DNA from: Polycyclovorans sp964425915
Lineage (GTDB): Bacteria > Pseudomonadota > Gammaproteobacteria > Nevskiales > Nevskiaceae
Direction of reading: 5' to 3'
DNA length: 64,000 nucleotides
Assembly: GCA_964425915.1 (NCBI GenBank)
Contig: CAYROO010000001.1
Coordinates: 124,001 to 188,000, forward strand
Both the position numbers and the translations under genes were made by a program. Below are positions 43,573 to 51,762 of this stretch, in pieces; within the stretch, counting starts at the first letter, position 1, and each line of letters starts with the position of its first letter. The notes under the pieces are model-generated. The model searched no databases, was not told the DNA's origin, and worked only from the letters and a program-made list of their open reading frames with translations.

Positions 43573-44547
43573 GCCCTGAAGCCAGGCGCCCGCTGCCGCC
43601 GCATCCCGCCGCAGGCGCAGCAACAGGGCATCGGCCTCGCTGCGCGTTGGCAGCCCGGCGAAGGCCACACGGTGCCAGATTCGTCCGTTCACCTCTGCGG
43701 CCATGATCTGCGCGCCCAGGAAGCCCTGCCGCTCCAGTTCCTCAAGGTAGCGCTCCGCCTCGGGTTGTTGCGGAAACGAGCCGGCGAACACGGTCCAGCT
43801 CTGGGGTGCGGGCGCGGGACCCCGCGCGACACGCAAGGGAACCTCCGCCGGCCGGCCACTGATGGCCTGGCGCAGGGCTGCCGCAAAGGCAGCGGTGCGG
43901 CTCGGGCTGGGCGGCGTGGCCAGCGGCTGGACCTGCGTCCCGCCAGCCAGAGCGACCGACAACTGTCGGACCGCGGGTGCCCGCTGCAGCGCCCGCGGGG
44001 CAAAGGCAATGGCCTGTGGCGCCTGCCCCACCCGTACGCGACTACAGCTCTTGCCTGCCACCTCGACCGGCGCGCTGCGGCCGCGAATGGCGAGCGCCGC
44101 CCGACCCGCGGCAATGCAAAAAATGGTGGCGCCGGGCCGGGATTCGATGAAGTATTCGCCCTGGGCCAGGCTCACCCGCCCGCCATCGATATCCACCACC
44201 ATCGGCCAGGCGCGCGGTGACAGGTCGGTTTGCCATCGCAAGCGCAGATAGCCACGCGCCAGCTGCAGATGGGTCACCTCGTCGTTGGCGGGTGCGGGCA
44301 TCTGCAGCAGGCTCAACGATGCCGAGGCGCCGAGCTCCAGCCGGCCGAAGCCTTGAAGTGCCAGGTCCACGGCGCCAGCGTCTGCAGTCTCCACCGTCGT
44401 GGCCGGGGCCAGCACGGCGCCCTGGACCAGCGGCTGCGCCGGTCCGGCGCCCTGGCGCAGATGCGCGGTCACGGCCTGCTCGACGGTCAGGGCGGCCGCC
44501 GGCAGACTCCACCCCGCCAGTGCCCAGACCGCCAGCCGGCGGATCAT
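43564..44547 (-). CDS. FecR-like and SPOR domain exported protein
   Basis: The product (327 residues) has a signal peptide (RRLAVWALAGWSLPAAA). A beta-rich FecR-like region (about 40-190) follows, with LGASASLSLLQ, YLRLRWQTD and a pair of cysteines (C144, C168) that could form a disulphide. After a Pro/Ala linker comes a C-terminal SPOR domain (about 250-313; WTVFAGSFPQQPEAERYLEEL ... WHRVAFAGLPTRSEADALL). SPOR domains bind peptidoglycan strands stripped of stem peptides. ATG 44547 has GGAGG 7 bases upstream and overlaps the upstream c-di-GMP gene as ATGA. A periplasmic wall-sensing role is inference. Confidence 0.85.
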   Translation of the reverse strand: MIRRLAVWALAGWSLPAAALTVEQAVTAHLRQGAGPAQPLVQGAVLAPATTVETADAGAVDLALQGFGRLELGASASLSLLQMPAPANDEVTHLQLARGYLRLRWQTDLSPRAWPMVVDIDGGRVSLAQGEYFIESRPGATIFCIAAGRAALAIRGRSAPVEVAGKSCSRVRVGQAPQAIAFAPRALQRAPAVRQLSVALAGGTQVQPLATPPSPSRTAAFAAALRQAISGRPAEVPLRVARGPAPAPQSWTVFAGSFPQQPEAERYLEELERQGFLGAQIMAAEVNGRIWHRVAFAGLPTRSEADALLLRLRRDAAAAGAWLQGLR

Positions 44548-47105
44548 GCACCGACCTCCGCACTCAACAACTGCGCGAACGGACGCGACCGCGAAATCGC
44601 CCAACCCTGTGCATAGTCGACACCCATGGCCGCCAACTCGGCCAGCAGCGCCGGCTCCTCGACGTGCTCGGCAATGGTCTTGAGCTTCATCTCCTGGCCG
44701 ATCCGGTTGATCGCCTCGACCATGCCCCGGTCCACCGCACTGCTGGCCATGGTGCGGACGAAGCTGCCGTCAATCTTGAGGTAGCTGACCGGCAGGTTGC
44801 GCAGGTAAGAGAATGACGCCATACCGGTACCGAAATCGTCGAGCGCGAAACGGCAGCCGATGTCGGCCAGACGCTGGATGAATTGACGGGCCTCGCTGAG
44901 GTGGGCGATGGCGGCGGTTTCGGTGATCTCGAAGCACAGCTGTTCAGGCGCCACGCCGTGGTGGTCAAAGCGCGACATCAGAAACCGCACAAACTTTTCG
45001 TCGCCGATCGACAAGCCCGACAGGTTGACGGCGTAGACCACCCCGTCCGAGGGGCGCCGCGCGATACCCGCCAGCGCCGCATCCACCACCCAGCGATCGA
45101 CGGCACCCATCAGGTAGAAGCGCTCGGCGGCTGGAATGAACAAGCCGGGCGAAATCAGCTGCCCGGGGCGTTTCTCGTCACGCAGCCGGACCAGCAATTC
45201 GCGGTAGACCACCTGCCCTGGTGCATCGCAGCGTACGACGTCCTCGAAGTGCAGTTCGAAGCGGTCGTGGTCGAGCGCCCGATTGATCCGCGCCACCATG
45301 CCCATCTCACCCTGGCGACGCGAGAAGTCCTCCGTGTTGCCGGCCACCTGCAGGCGGTTACGGCCGGCATCCTTGGCCGCAAAACAAGCTGCATCGGCCT
45401 CCGACAGCGCGCGTGCGGCGCTGGCGGTCTGCAGATCGAGCGGAACCACACCGATACTGGCGGTCTGGCCGTAGGTTTGGCCATCCCACTGGAAGCGGAA
45501 GGCGCGCACCGCTTCCAGAATTTCCTCCAACCAAGGCACCGCCTCGCTCAGAGTGCACTGCTCCAGCAACAGCGCGAACTCGTCGCCGCCCAGTCGGGCC
45601 AGGGTATCGCCCGCCCGAAGTCGCTGACGCAGCAGGCCTGCGAACTCGCGCAACAGCGCGTCGCCGGCAAAGTGTCCCAGCGTCTCGTTGATGATCTTGA
45701 ACTGATCGAGATCGACATAGGCAAAAACGTGCTGCCGCTGCTGCCGCCGCGCCACCAGCAACGCGGTGGACAATCGCCGCTCGAACTCATCACGGTTGAT
45801 CAGGCCGGTCACCGGATCATGGGTGGAGCGATACGCCAGCTGCTCGCTCAGCAACACCTGCTCAGTGATATCCGCCAGCACCAGGGCGATGCCCTGGGCC
45901 GGATCGTCGGGATCCAGTGTGGTGGCCTCAAGCCGCACGCTGATGCGACGACCCTGACGGCTGACCAGGAGACAGTCCTCTCGCCGCAGCGGTGCCCCGG
46001 CGCGCATCACGCCCGTCACTAGGCCCTCGATCCGATGGCCCTCTGGATCCAGCAGATGGACGACCCGGTCCGCCGGCTGTCCCTGCGCGTCGACGGCGCG
46101 CCAGCCGGTCAGGCGCTCAGCGCCACCGGAAAACGCCCGAATCGTGCCTTGACCGTCGGCGGTGATCACCGCCTCGCGCAACAGCGCGCCAATGCGGATC
46201 AGCGCGCGGCCATGCAGGCCGCCGTCACCTTCGCCGGCCGCCAGGGTGCGCCGCTGCCGTCGCTCGACACGACGGAACAGAAAGCCGAGCCCCAAACGCC
46301 CGTCCTCGGGGTCCGCAGCGAACAGCTCGGGTGAGATCAGGCTCTGCTCACGCGCACCCACCAGCAGCCGCCCGCTAGGCGCCAGAGCTGCATGCAGGGC
46401 CGTCTGAAGTGCAGCGCGCTGATCGCTATCGACCCCTTCCAGCAGCCCGCGCCCGATGATGAGATCCAGCGGGGCGTCCGGCGGCGGCGCAGCCAAGGCC
46501 TGCTGCATAAAGCGACATCGCTCAAGCAACCCCGGCCGCAATTGAGCGCCGCCCTCTGGCAGCATCTCCAGGCCGGCGCGCAGGTCGGCCGGAACCGCCC
46601 GCAACTCTGCTGCCGACATGCCGCCGCTACGCGCCTGTTGCAGCGAGGCCTCGTCGGCGTCGGTGCCGATCACCTGCCAGTCCGGCATGGCCTCGCCGGA
46701 CGGCATTTTGGCCGCCATCAGCAGGGCCAAGGCCACCACTTCCTCACCGCTGCCACAGGCGGGCACCCAGATCCGCGGCGCCGGATGCCCGGCAAACCAG
46801 CGGAACAATGTCTGGGTAAGCGCTGCATAGAGTTCCGGATCCCGAAATACCTGTGCCTGCGGGATCAGCAAGTGCTGTGCCAATGGCACCAGCAAGTGCG
46901 ATTCCCGCGCCAGGAAATCCGCATAGGCTTGCAGCGTCGTCAGGCCCTGAAGGCGCATGCGCTTGTGTAGCCGGCGCAGCACACGGCTGCGTGGCAGCTG
47001 TTCGACATCCAGTGCCGCCGCGGTCGCCAATAGCTGGCGAATCCGGTGAAAGGCGGCCAGTTCGGTGGGGTTGTCGGCGCCGGACAACGAGAGGGGTGGC
47101 GTCAT
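44544..47105 (-). CDS. CheR-like / PAS / GGDEF / EAL multidomain c-di-GMP protein
   Basis: An 853-residue soluble protein. Residues 15-280 resemble a CheR methyltransferase (helical N-domain, then IWVPACGSGEEVV and IGTDADEAS), but the usual TxFFRD and RNVLIYF motifs are altered (QVFRDP, GRGLLEGV), so activity is doubtful. A PAS domain spans about 300-415. The diguanylate cyclase domain has intact GGDEF (506-510) and an RAGD inhibitory site at 497-500. The EAL domain has E636 (ELL for EAL), N694, E726, DDFGTG (756-761) and K777, so phosphodiesterase residues are kept. It lies 7 bases after mtnP and overlaps the FecR-like/SPOR gene. Confidence 0.93.
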   Translation of the reverse strand: MTPPLSLSGADNPTELAAFHRIRQLLATAAALDVEQLPRSRVLRRLHKRMRLQGLTTLQAYADFLARESHLLVPLAQHLLIPQAQVFRDPELYAALTQTLFRWFAGHPAPRIWVPACGSGEEVVALALLMAAKMPSGEAMPDWQVIGTDADEASLQQARSGGMSAAELRAVPADLRAGLEMLPEGGAQLRPGLLERCRFMQQALAAPPPDAPLDLIIGRGLLEGVDSDQRAALQTALHAALAPSGRLLVGAREQSLISPELFAADPEDGRLGLGFLFRRVERRQRRTLAAGEGDGGLHGRALIRIGALLREAVITADGQGTIRAFSGGAERLTGWRAVDAQGQPADRVVHLLDPEGHRIEGLVTGVMRAGAPLRREDCLLVSRQGRRISVRLEATTLDPDDPAQGIALVLADITEQVLLSEQLAYRSTHDPVTGLINRDEFERRLSTALLVARRQQRQHVFAYVDLDQFKIINETLGHFAGDALLREFAGLLRQRLRAGDTLARLGGDEFALLLEQCTLSEAVPWLEEILEAVRAFRFQWDGQTYGQTASIGVVPLDLQTASAARALSEADAACFAAKDAGRNRLQVAGNTEDFSRRQGEMGMVARINRALDHDRFELHFEDVVRCDAPGQVVYRELLVRLRDEKRPGQLISPGLFIPAAERFYLMGAVDRWVVDAALAGIARRPSDGVVYAVNLSGLSIGDEKFVRFLMSRFDHHGVAPEQLCFEITETAAIAHLSEARQFIQRLADIGCRFALDDFGTGMASFSYLRNLPVSYLKIDGSFVRTMASSAVDRGMVEAINRIGQEMKLKTIAEHVEEPALLAELAAMGVDYAQGWAISRSRPFAQLLSAEVGA

Positions 47106-47112
47106 CGGTCCA

Positions 47113-47862
47113 TCACGGCCCGTGCTGCAGCAGCCGCCCGAGCACGGCGCGCACCTGCGTCATCCCGCGCTCAATGGATTCGGCAATCTCGGCATGGATA
47201 TCGCCCAGGCCCATCACCCCCGCCCCCCAGTTGACCGATACCGCGAGGCAGACGTACGGAAGCCCGCGCTCACGCGCCAGTGCCGCCTCGGGCATGCCCG
47301 TCATCCCCACCATGTCGCAGCCGTCGCGCGCCATGCGCCGAATCTCCGCAGCCGTCTCCAACCGCGGGCCCTGGGTGACGCCCAGCACGCCCTCTCCCGC
47401 CAGCTCAACCCCCTGTTCGCGGGCTGCCTGCTGCACCCGGGCACGCAGTGTCGGGTCATAGGGGGCGGTGAACTCGACGTGATCGAGCGGCGCGCCGATG
47501 GCGCCATCGGAGTAAGTATGGGCACGGCCCCAGGTGTAATCGATCAGATCGGCCGGCAGTGCCACCGCACCCGGTGGAAACCAGCGTGCGATGCCGCCCA
47601 CTGCCGCAATCGCCACCACCGCACTGGCGCCCGCCTGCTGGAGCGCAGCGATATTGGCGCGATAGTTGATCGCGTGCGGGGGAATACGGTGGCCTTCCCC
47701 ATGGCGGGCCAGAAACAAGGCCGGACAACCGGCCAGCCGGCCTTCCAGTACCGGGCCCGAGGGTGTTCCCCAGGGAGTTTCGACGATGTGTTCACGGTCA
47801 ATCTCAAGGTCCGGCCACTGGTTCATGCCGGTCCCGCCGATCACTGCCAGACGCTGCGTCAT
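47113..47862 (-). CDS. mtnP: S-methyl-5'-thioinosine phosphorylase
   Basis: A 249-residue purine-nucleoside-phosphorylase-family enzyme close to the methylthioinosine phosphorylase described in Pseudomonas. It cleaves methylthioinosine (or methylthioadenosine in relatives) to methylthioribose 1-phosphate and a base. Features are IGGTGMNQWPD, the phosphate-binding RHGEGH, HAINYRANI, AIAAVGGI, GVTQGPRLET and the base-pocket segment VGMTGMPEAALARE. It overlaps the hypoxanthine phosphoribosyltransferase gene upstream by four bases, which would recycle the hypoxanthine. Inosine specificity rests on family and neighbour, not on a test. Confidence 0.88.
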   Translation of the reverse strand: MTQRLAVIGGTGMNQWPDLEIDREHIVETPWGTPSGPVLEGRLAGCPALFLARHGEGHRIPPHAINYRANIAALQQAGASAVVAIAAVGGIARWFPPGAVALPADLIDYTWGRAHTYSDGAIGAPLDHVEFTAPYDPTLRARVQQAAREQGVELAGEGVLGVTQGPRLETAAEIRRMARDGCDMVGMTGMPEAALARERGLPYVCLAVSVNWGAGVMGLGDIHAEIAESIERGMTQVRAVLGRLLQHGP

Positions 47863-48422
47863 GCCGCGCTCCCGGCCAGCCGAACCGCATAGATGCCGGG
47901 CAACTGACGCAGGTATTCCTTGTAGTCCATGCCGCAGCCAAACACGTAGCGGTCGGGCACGGTGAGCCCAACGAACTCGGCTTTGACCCCGACGGCCTTT
48001 CGCTTGTGGAGCTTTTCCGCCAGAACCAGCGTCTTCAGGCTGGCCGGTCGCTGCGCCAGCAGCGCGGACTGTATCGCGGCCAGGGTGTGACCCTCATCGA
48101 GGATGTCGTCAATCACCAGCACGTGCCGTCCCTCCAACGGCGTCCCCGGCTCGGCCTTCCAGACCAGGCCGGCACCGGTGGTTTCGCCGCGATAGCGGGT
48201 GGCATGCAGGTAGTCCAGTTCGAAGGCAAAGTTGAGGCGCTTGATCAGCTCGACCGTGGGCACCAGTCCACCAATCATGGTGCACACCAACAGCGGGTTG
48301 AGGTGGCTGTATTCCGCACGTACGGCGCGGGCGAGCCGATCAAAGGCAGCCGATACCGCCGCCTGGTCGTGCAGGCAGTCGGCGTTCTGCAGCACGGCTT
48401 GGGCTTCCTCATAGCGGTTCAT
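47859..48422 (-). CDS. Hypoxanthine(-guanine) phosphoribosyltransferase
   Basis: The 187-residue product has the PRPP-binding motif VLVIDDILDEGHTL near residue 97, a preceding MIGGLVP loop, ATRYRGETTGAG in the flexible loop region, and a C-terminal VPDRYVFGCGMDYKEYLR. These match type I purine phosphoribosyltransferases that convert hypoxanthine or guanine to the nucleotide. ATG 48422 has GAGGA 7 bases upstream. It overlaps the methylthioinosine phosphorylase gene (ATGA) and follows nagZ by 10 bases, as in Pseudomonas. Confidence 0.92.
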   Translation of the reverse strand: MNRYEEAQAVLQNADCLHDQAAVSAAFDRLARAVRAEYSHLNPLLVCTMIGGLVPTVELIKRLNFAFELDYLHATRYRGETTGAGLVWKAEPGTPLEGRHVLVIDDILDEGHTLAAIQSALLAQRPASLKTLVLAEKLHKRKAVGVKAEFVGLTVPDRYVFGCGMDYKEYLRQLPGIYAVRLAGSAA

Positions 48423-48432
48423 CGCGGCTTCC

Positions 48433-49398
48433 TCAGACGGGACGTCGGTAAAGCGCCTGCAGCCGGACACTGGCAGTCGGTCGCGGGCGCACGTTATGCA
48501 AGGCATCAATCAGCGCGAGCGTAGCAGGTCGATCGTTGCAGACCAGCAACATGTCAGAGCCGGCGTCGAGCGCCATACGCGCGCGCGTTTCCATGTCACC
48601 GATGGCAGCGGCTCCGCCCATGGACAGATCATCGGTGAACACCGCGCCCTGGAAACCGAGTTGCTTGCGCAGGATGTCCTTGACCCAGCGACGCGACAGT
48701 GATGCCGGTACCGGGTCGACCGAGGTATAGCGGACGTGGGCGGTCATCAGTGACTCCAAGCCGTCCTGGATCAGCGCCCGGAACGGAGCCAGCTCAGTGC
48801 GCTCGATCTCCGCCAACGGCCGGCGATCGACCGGCAACTCGTGGTGCGAGTCGGCGGTCACCGCACCATGGCCTGGGTAATGCTTGCCGGTGGCCGACAA
48901 GCCGGCAGCCCGCAGACCTTCGCGAAACGCCCGCGCCAACGCCACCAGGACTTCCGGCTCACTGGCAAAGGCGCGATCGCCGATGACGCCGGACACGCCA
49001 TGGTCGAGGTCCAGGACCGGTGCAAACGGCAGGTCGAAACCCAATGCGCCCAGTTCCTGCCCGATGGTCAATCCGACCGCACGCGCCTCAGCGAGCGCCT
49101 GCTCGGGAGACTCTTCGTGCCGCTGCCCCAGACTACGCATCGACGGCAGGCGGCTGAAACCGACCCGGAAACGCTGAATTCGTCCCCCTTCATGGTCCAC
49201 CGCCAACAACAGCCGAGGGGTCTTGATGGCGAGGATCTCGTCGCAGAGACGCTTGAGCTGCTCCGGGTCCCGATAGTTCCGCGTGAACAGGATGACGCCC
49301 CCGACCAACGGGTGCCTGAGCAGATCGCGGTCCTCGGGGGTCAGTTCGAGCCCGCCAACGTCCACCATCAGCGGACCGGTGAGTGAGGATTCAGCCAT
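48433..49398 (-). CDS. nagZ: Beta-N-acetylglucosaminidase NagZ
   Basis: A 321-residue glycoside hydrolase family 3 enzyme that removes GlcNAc from anhydromuropeptides in the cytoplasm during peptidoglycan recycling. Signatures are LLAVDHEGGRIQRF near residue 65, FAPVLDLDHGVSGVIGDRAF, the GKHYPGHG motif near 170, catalytic His in SHHELPVD, and the nucleophile Asp in FTDDLSMGG near 247. There is no signal peptide, as expected. It overlaps the L,D-transpeptidase gene by 8 bases. Confidence 0.97.
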   Translation of the reverse strand: MAESSLTGPLMVDVGGLELTPEDRDLLRHPLVGGVILFTRNYRDPEQLKRLCDEILAIKTPRLLLAVDHEGGRIQRFRVGFSRLPSMRSLGQRHEESPEQALAEARAVGLTIGQELGALGFDLPFAPVLDLDHGVSGVIGDRAFASEPEVLVALARAFREGLRAAGLSATGKHYPGHGAVTADSHHELPVDRRPLAEIERTELAPFRALIQDGLESLMTAHVRYTSVDPVPASLSRRWVKDILRKQLGFQGAVFTDDLSMGGAAAIGDMETRARMALDAGSDMLLVCNDRPATLALIDALHNVRPRPTASVRLQALYRRPV

Positions 49399-49867
49399 GG
49401 AGATGGACCGGTGTGCCCGGCCGTATTAGGTGGAACAGGGACACAATGTCGGCATTGGACATGCGCACGCAGCCCTTGGAGCCGGGCTGGCCGAGCACGG
49501 TCACCGGCGGTGTCCCGTGCAGGTAGATGTATCGACGGAAAGTATCAACGCAGCCGAGCCGGTTACGACCAGGTTCACACCCGGACAGCCAGAGGATGCG
49601 GGTAAGGATCCAGTCGCGCCCTGGCTGGGCGGCATGCGCCTCAGGGGTCCACAGCTCGCCGGTCCATCGACGCCCCCGCAGCACCGCATTGGCGGGCAGG
49701 CCCGCCCCGATCATCGCGCGCACGACGTGCCGGCCTCGCGGCGTGCAGCCGGAGCCATTGATCTCGCCAACGCCGTTGGCGCCAGTCGACACCGGCGCAT
49801 CAAGGTGCACCCGCGCCCCGTCGCGCAGCAATAAGCGCTGCGTGCGCAGGTCGATTTCAATCTCCAC
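49391..49867 (-). CDS. L,D-transpeptidase (YkuD family)
   Basis: The 158-residue product begins VEIEIDLRTQRLLLRDG and ends with the YkuD active-site pattern: HGTPP about 25 residues before SKGCVRM, giving catalytic His and Cys. Related enzymes make 3-3 peptidoglycan cross-links or anchor proteins. No signal peptide is visible from the GTG start at 49867, which is unusual; it may use a non-classical route, or a longer start inside the CYTH gene may be used, though upstream codons there look non-coding. It overlaps the CYTH gene by 11 bases and nagZ by 8. Confidence 0.85.
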   Translation of the reverse strand: MEIEIDLRTQRLLLRDGARVHLDAPVSTGANGVGEINGSGCTPRGRHVVRAMIGAGLPANAVLRGRRWTGELWTPEAHAAQPGRDWILTRILWLSGCEPGRNRLGCVDTFRRYIYLHGTPPVTVLGQPGSKGCVRMSNADIVSLFHLIRPGTPVHLHG

Positions 49868-50348
49868 GCCGCTCCGCCTCGCTCCACTGCGCGTAGGGGC
49901 GCAGCGACAGCTGATGGTTGTAGTAGCGCTCCGCCTCGGTGACCTCGCTGCCGAGCCAGTCGGGACGGACGAATACCTGGTCGACGGCCGACAGCTCCAC
50001 TTCCGCCACCACCAATCCGGCATTTTCGAGGTGAAATTCGTCGATTTCCCAGGTCAACCCATCACGTTCGATGATGTGCCGGGTTTTCTCGATCCGCCCG
50101 ACCGCCAGCGTGGCAAGGATCTCCTGCGCCTCGTCCAGCGGCACGGCGTAGTCATACTCGGCGCGCGCTGCGCCGACCTGAGCGGCCTTGATGTTGAGAC
50201 GCGCATCCTCGCCCGATACGCGCACCCGGATCGATGCGCGCCCCCCCGTCCCCACCAGGTAGCCCTGGGCGATCGATCGGGCGCGCTGCACCTCCCGGCG
50301 CCAACCGTCGTGGGCGAGTAAAAACTTGCGTTCGATTTCCAGGGGCAT
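49857..50348 (-). CDS. CYTH-domain (triphosphate tunnel) protein
   Basis: A 163-residue member of the CYTH family, which forms a beta-tunnel that binds inorganic triphosphate or adenylate substrates with metal. The N-terminal EIERKFLL carries the signature ExExK motif, followed by RASIRVRVSGEDARLNIKAAQ and WEIDEFHLENAGLVVAEVEL with acidic metal ligands. Bacterial short forms are often inorganic triphosphatases; substrate unverified. ATG 50348 leads straight into the motif. A heptad repeat lies just upstream. Confidence 0.88.
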   Translation of the reverse strand: MPLEIERKFLLAHDGWRREVQRARSIAQGYLVGTGGRASIRVRVSGEDARLNIKAAQVGAARAEYDYAVPLDEAQEILATLAVGRIEKTRHIIERDGLTWEIDEFHLENAGLVVAEVELSAVDQVFVRPDWLGSEVTEAERYYNHQLSLRPYAQWSEAERRGD

Positions 50349-50361
50349 CGTTTTGCGTGCT

Positions 50362-50399
50362 GAGTGACGAGTGATGAGTGACGAGTAATGAGTGCCGAG
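50362..50399. repeat. GAGTGAC heptad tandem repeat upstream of the CYTH gene
   Basis: Five consecutive degenerate heptamers (GAGTGAC, GAGTGAT, GAGTGAC, GAGTAAT, GAGTGCC) plus a partial GAG sit between the CYTH start and the rlmD end. The 7-base period is exact. On the minus strand it reads as repeated ACTCGTC/ACTCATC just before the CYTH ATG. Confidence 0.85.
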
Positions 50400-50442
50400 A
50401 TCGGCTTGGGGCATTGTGCCGCAGCGAGACCTCGACGGCAGG

Positions 50443-51762
50443 TCAGGCAGGGACGAACAGCGCCATCGACTCGACGTGCGCGGTGTGCGGGAACATGTCC
50501 ATCACACCCGCACGCACCAACCGGTAGCCATGCTGGTGGACCAGTAGCCCGGCGTCCCGCGCCAGAGTGCCCGGGTGACAGGACACGTAGACGATGGCCC
50601 GTGGTCGCTTGGCGGCAATCACCGGCATCATCGCTTCCGCGCCACTGCGCGGCGGGTCCAGCAACACCCGGTCGAAGGCACCCGCCAGCCAGCTGGCATC
50701 GGCACCGCTGGTGAACAGGTCGGCCTTTTCGAAGCGAATTTCGAGACCTGCGCGGAGCGCGTTGTCGCGGGCACGCGCAACCAGTCCGGTGTCGCCCTCC
50801 ACTGCCACCAAACGAACGCCATGGCGGGCCAGCGGCAAGGAAAAATTGCCGAGACCACAGAACAGCTCCAGGATGGACTCGCCGGGCTCTGGCGCCAGCC
50901 AGTCGATGGCCTGCCGCACCACCTGCTGGCTGATGTAGCCATTGACCTGGATGAAGTCGGCGGGACGGAACTGCAGCCGCAGATCGCTGCCGTCAGGGGA
51001 GTAGTCGAGCACACGCTCAGGGGGGCTCAGGGGGGCAATACTGTCAGTCCCGCCCGGCTGCAGGCGGATGTCCAGCCCGGTGTCGGCGGCCAACTGCACG
51101 AGGATGGCGAGGTCCGCCTCGGTGGGCGGCGCAAGGACCCGCACAGCCAGGCAGACATGCTCGCCCACGGCCATCTCGATCTGCGGGATGCGGTCGGCAA
51201 TGCTGAGTTGTGCAAAGGCATCGGCGAGCACGCGCAGCCGCTCGCCGACCCGCGGGTCGATGACCGGACAGGCCTGCAGCTGCGCCAGAAAATGGCTGCG
51301 TCGCTCGCGAAACCCAACCAGTACGCCCCCCTTCTTGGGCACCTTCTTGACGCCGATGCGGGCACGGCGACGATAACCCCAGACGGGTCCGGTGATGGGG
51401 TCGGCGACCTGCTCGGGCGTCACCTTGCCGATTCTCGTCAGCGCATCCAGCATCTGCTTCTGCTTGAAGCGAATCTGGGCATCGGGTGCCAGATGCTGCA
51501 GGGCGCAGCCACCACAGAGACCGAAATGGGCGCAGCCCGGCTCAACGCGGTCAGCACTGGCCTGCTCTACCGCCACAGTCTGCGCCTCGTCGGCCGCCTT
51601 ACCCAGCGCCAGGTAGCGGAAGCGCACGCGCTCGCCCGGCAGGCTGTCGGCAATGAACACCACCTTGCCGTCGACCCGTGCAATACCGCGGCCGTCCTCG
51701 GCCAGGTCCAGGATGTCTGCGGTGAACTCGCCCTCGGGCGGCCGCCGTCCCCGGCGCCTCAT
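50443..51762 (-). CDS. rlmD: 23S rRNA (uracil-1939-C5)-methyltransferase RlmD
   Basis: The 439-residue enzyme has an N-terminal TRAM domain (FTADILDLAEDGRGIARVDGKVVF). The [4Fe-4S] cysteines are in CAHFGLCGGCALQHL (about 77-91) with a later ACPVIDP. The SAM-dependent domain has ILELFCGLGNFSLPLA near 298 and DPPRSG near 368. The catalytic cysteine is in VSCHPGTLARD near 398. It starts by ATGA overlap with cysM, the cysM-rlmD order known from Pseudomonas. Confidence 0.96.
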   Translation of the reverse strand: MRRRGRRPPEGEFTADILDLAEDGRGIARVDGKVVFIADSLPGERVRFRYLALGKAADEAQTVAVEQASADRVEPGCAHFGLCGGCALQHLAPDAQIRFKQKQMLDALTRIGKVTPEQVADPITGPVWGYRRRARIGVKKVPKKGGVLVGFRERRSHFLAQLQACPVIDPRVGERLRVLADAFAQLSIADRIPQIEMAVGEHVCLAVRVLAPPTEADLAILVQLAADTGLDIRLQPGGTDSIAPLSPPERVLDYSPDGSDLRLQFRPADFIQVNGYISQQVVRQAIDWLAPEPGESILELFCGLGNFSLPLARHGVRLVAVEGDTGLVARARDNALRAGLEIRFEKADLFTSGADASWLAGAFDRVLLDPPRSGAEAMMPVIAAKRPRAIVYVSCHPGTLARDAGLLVHQHGYRLVRAGVMDMFPHTAHVESMALFVPA

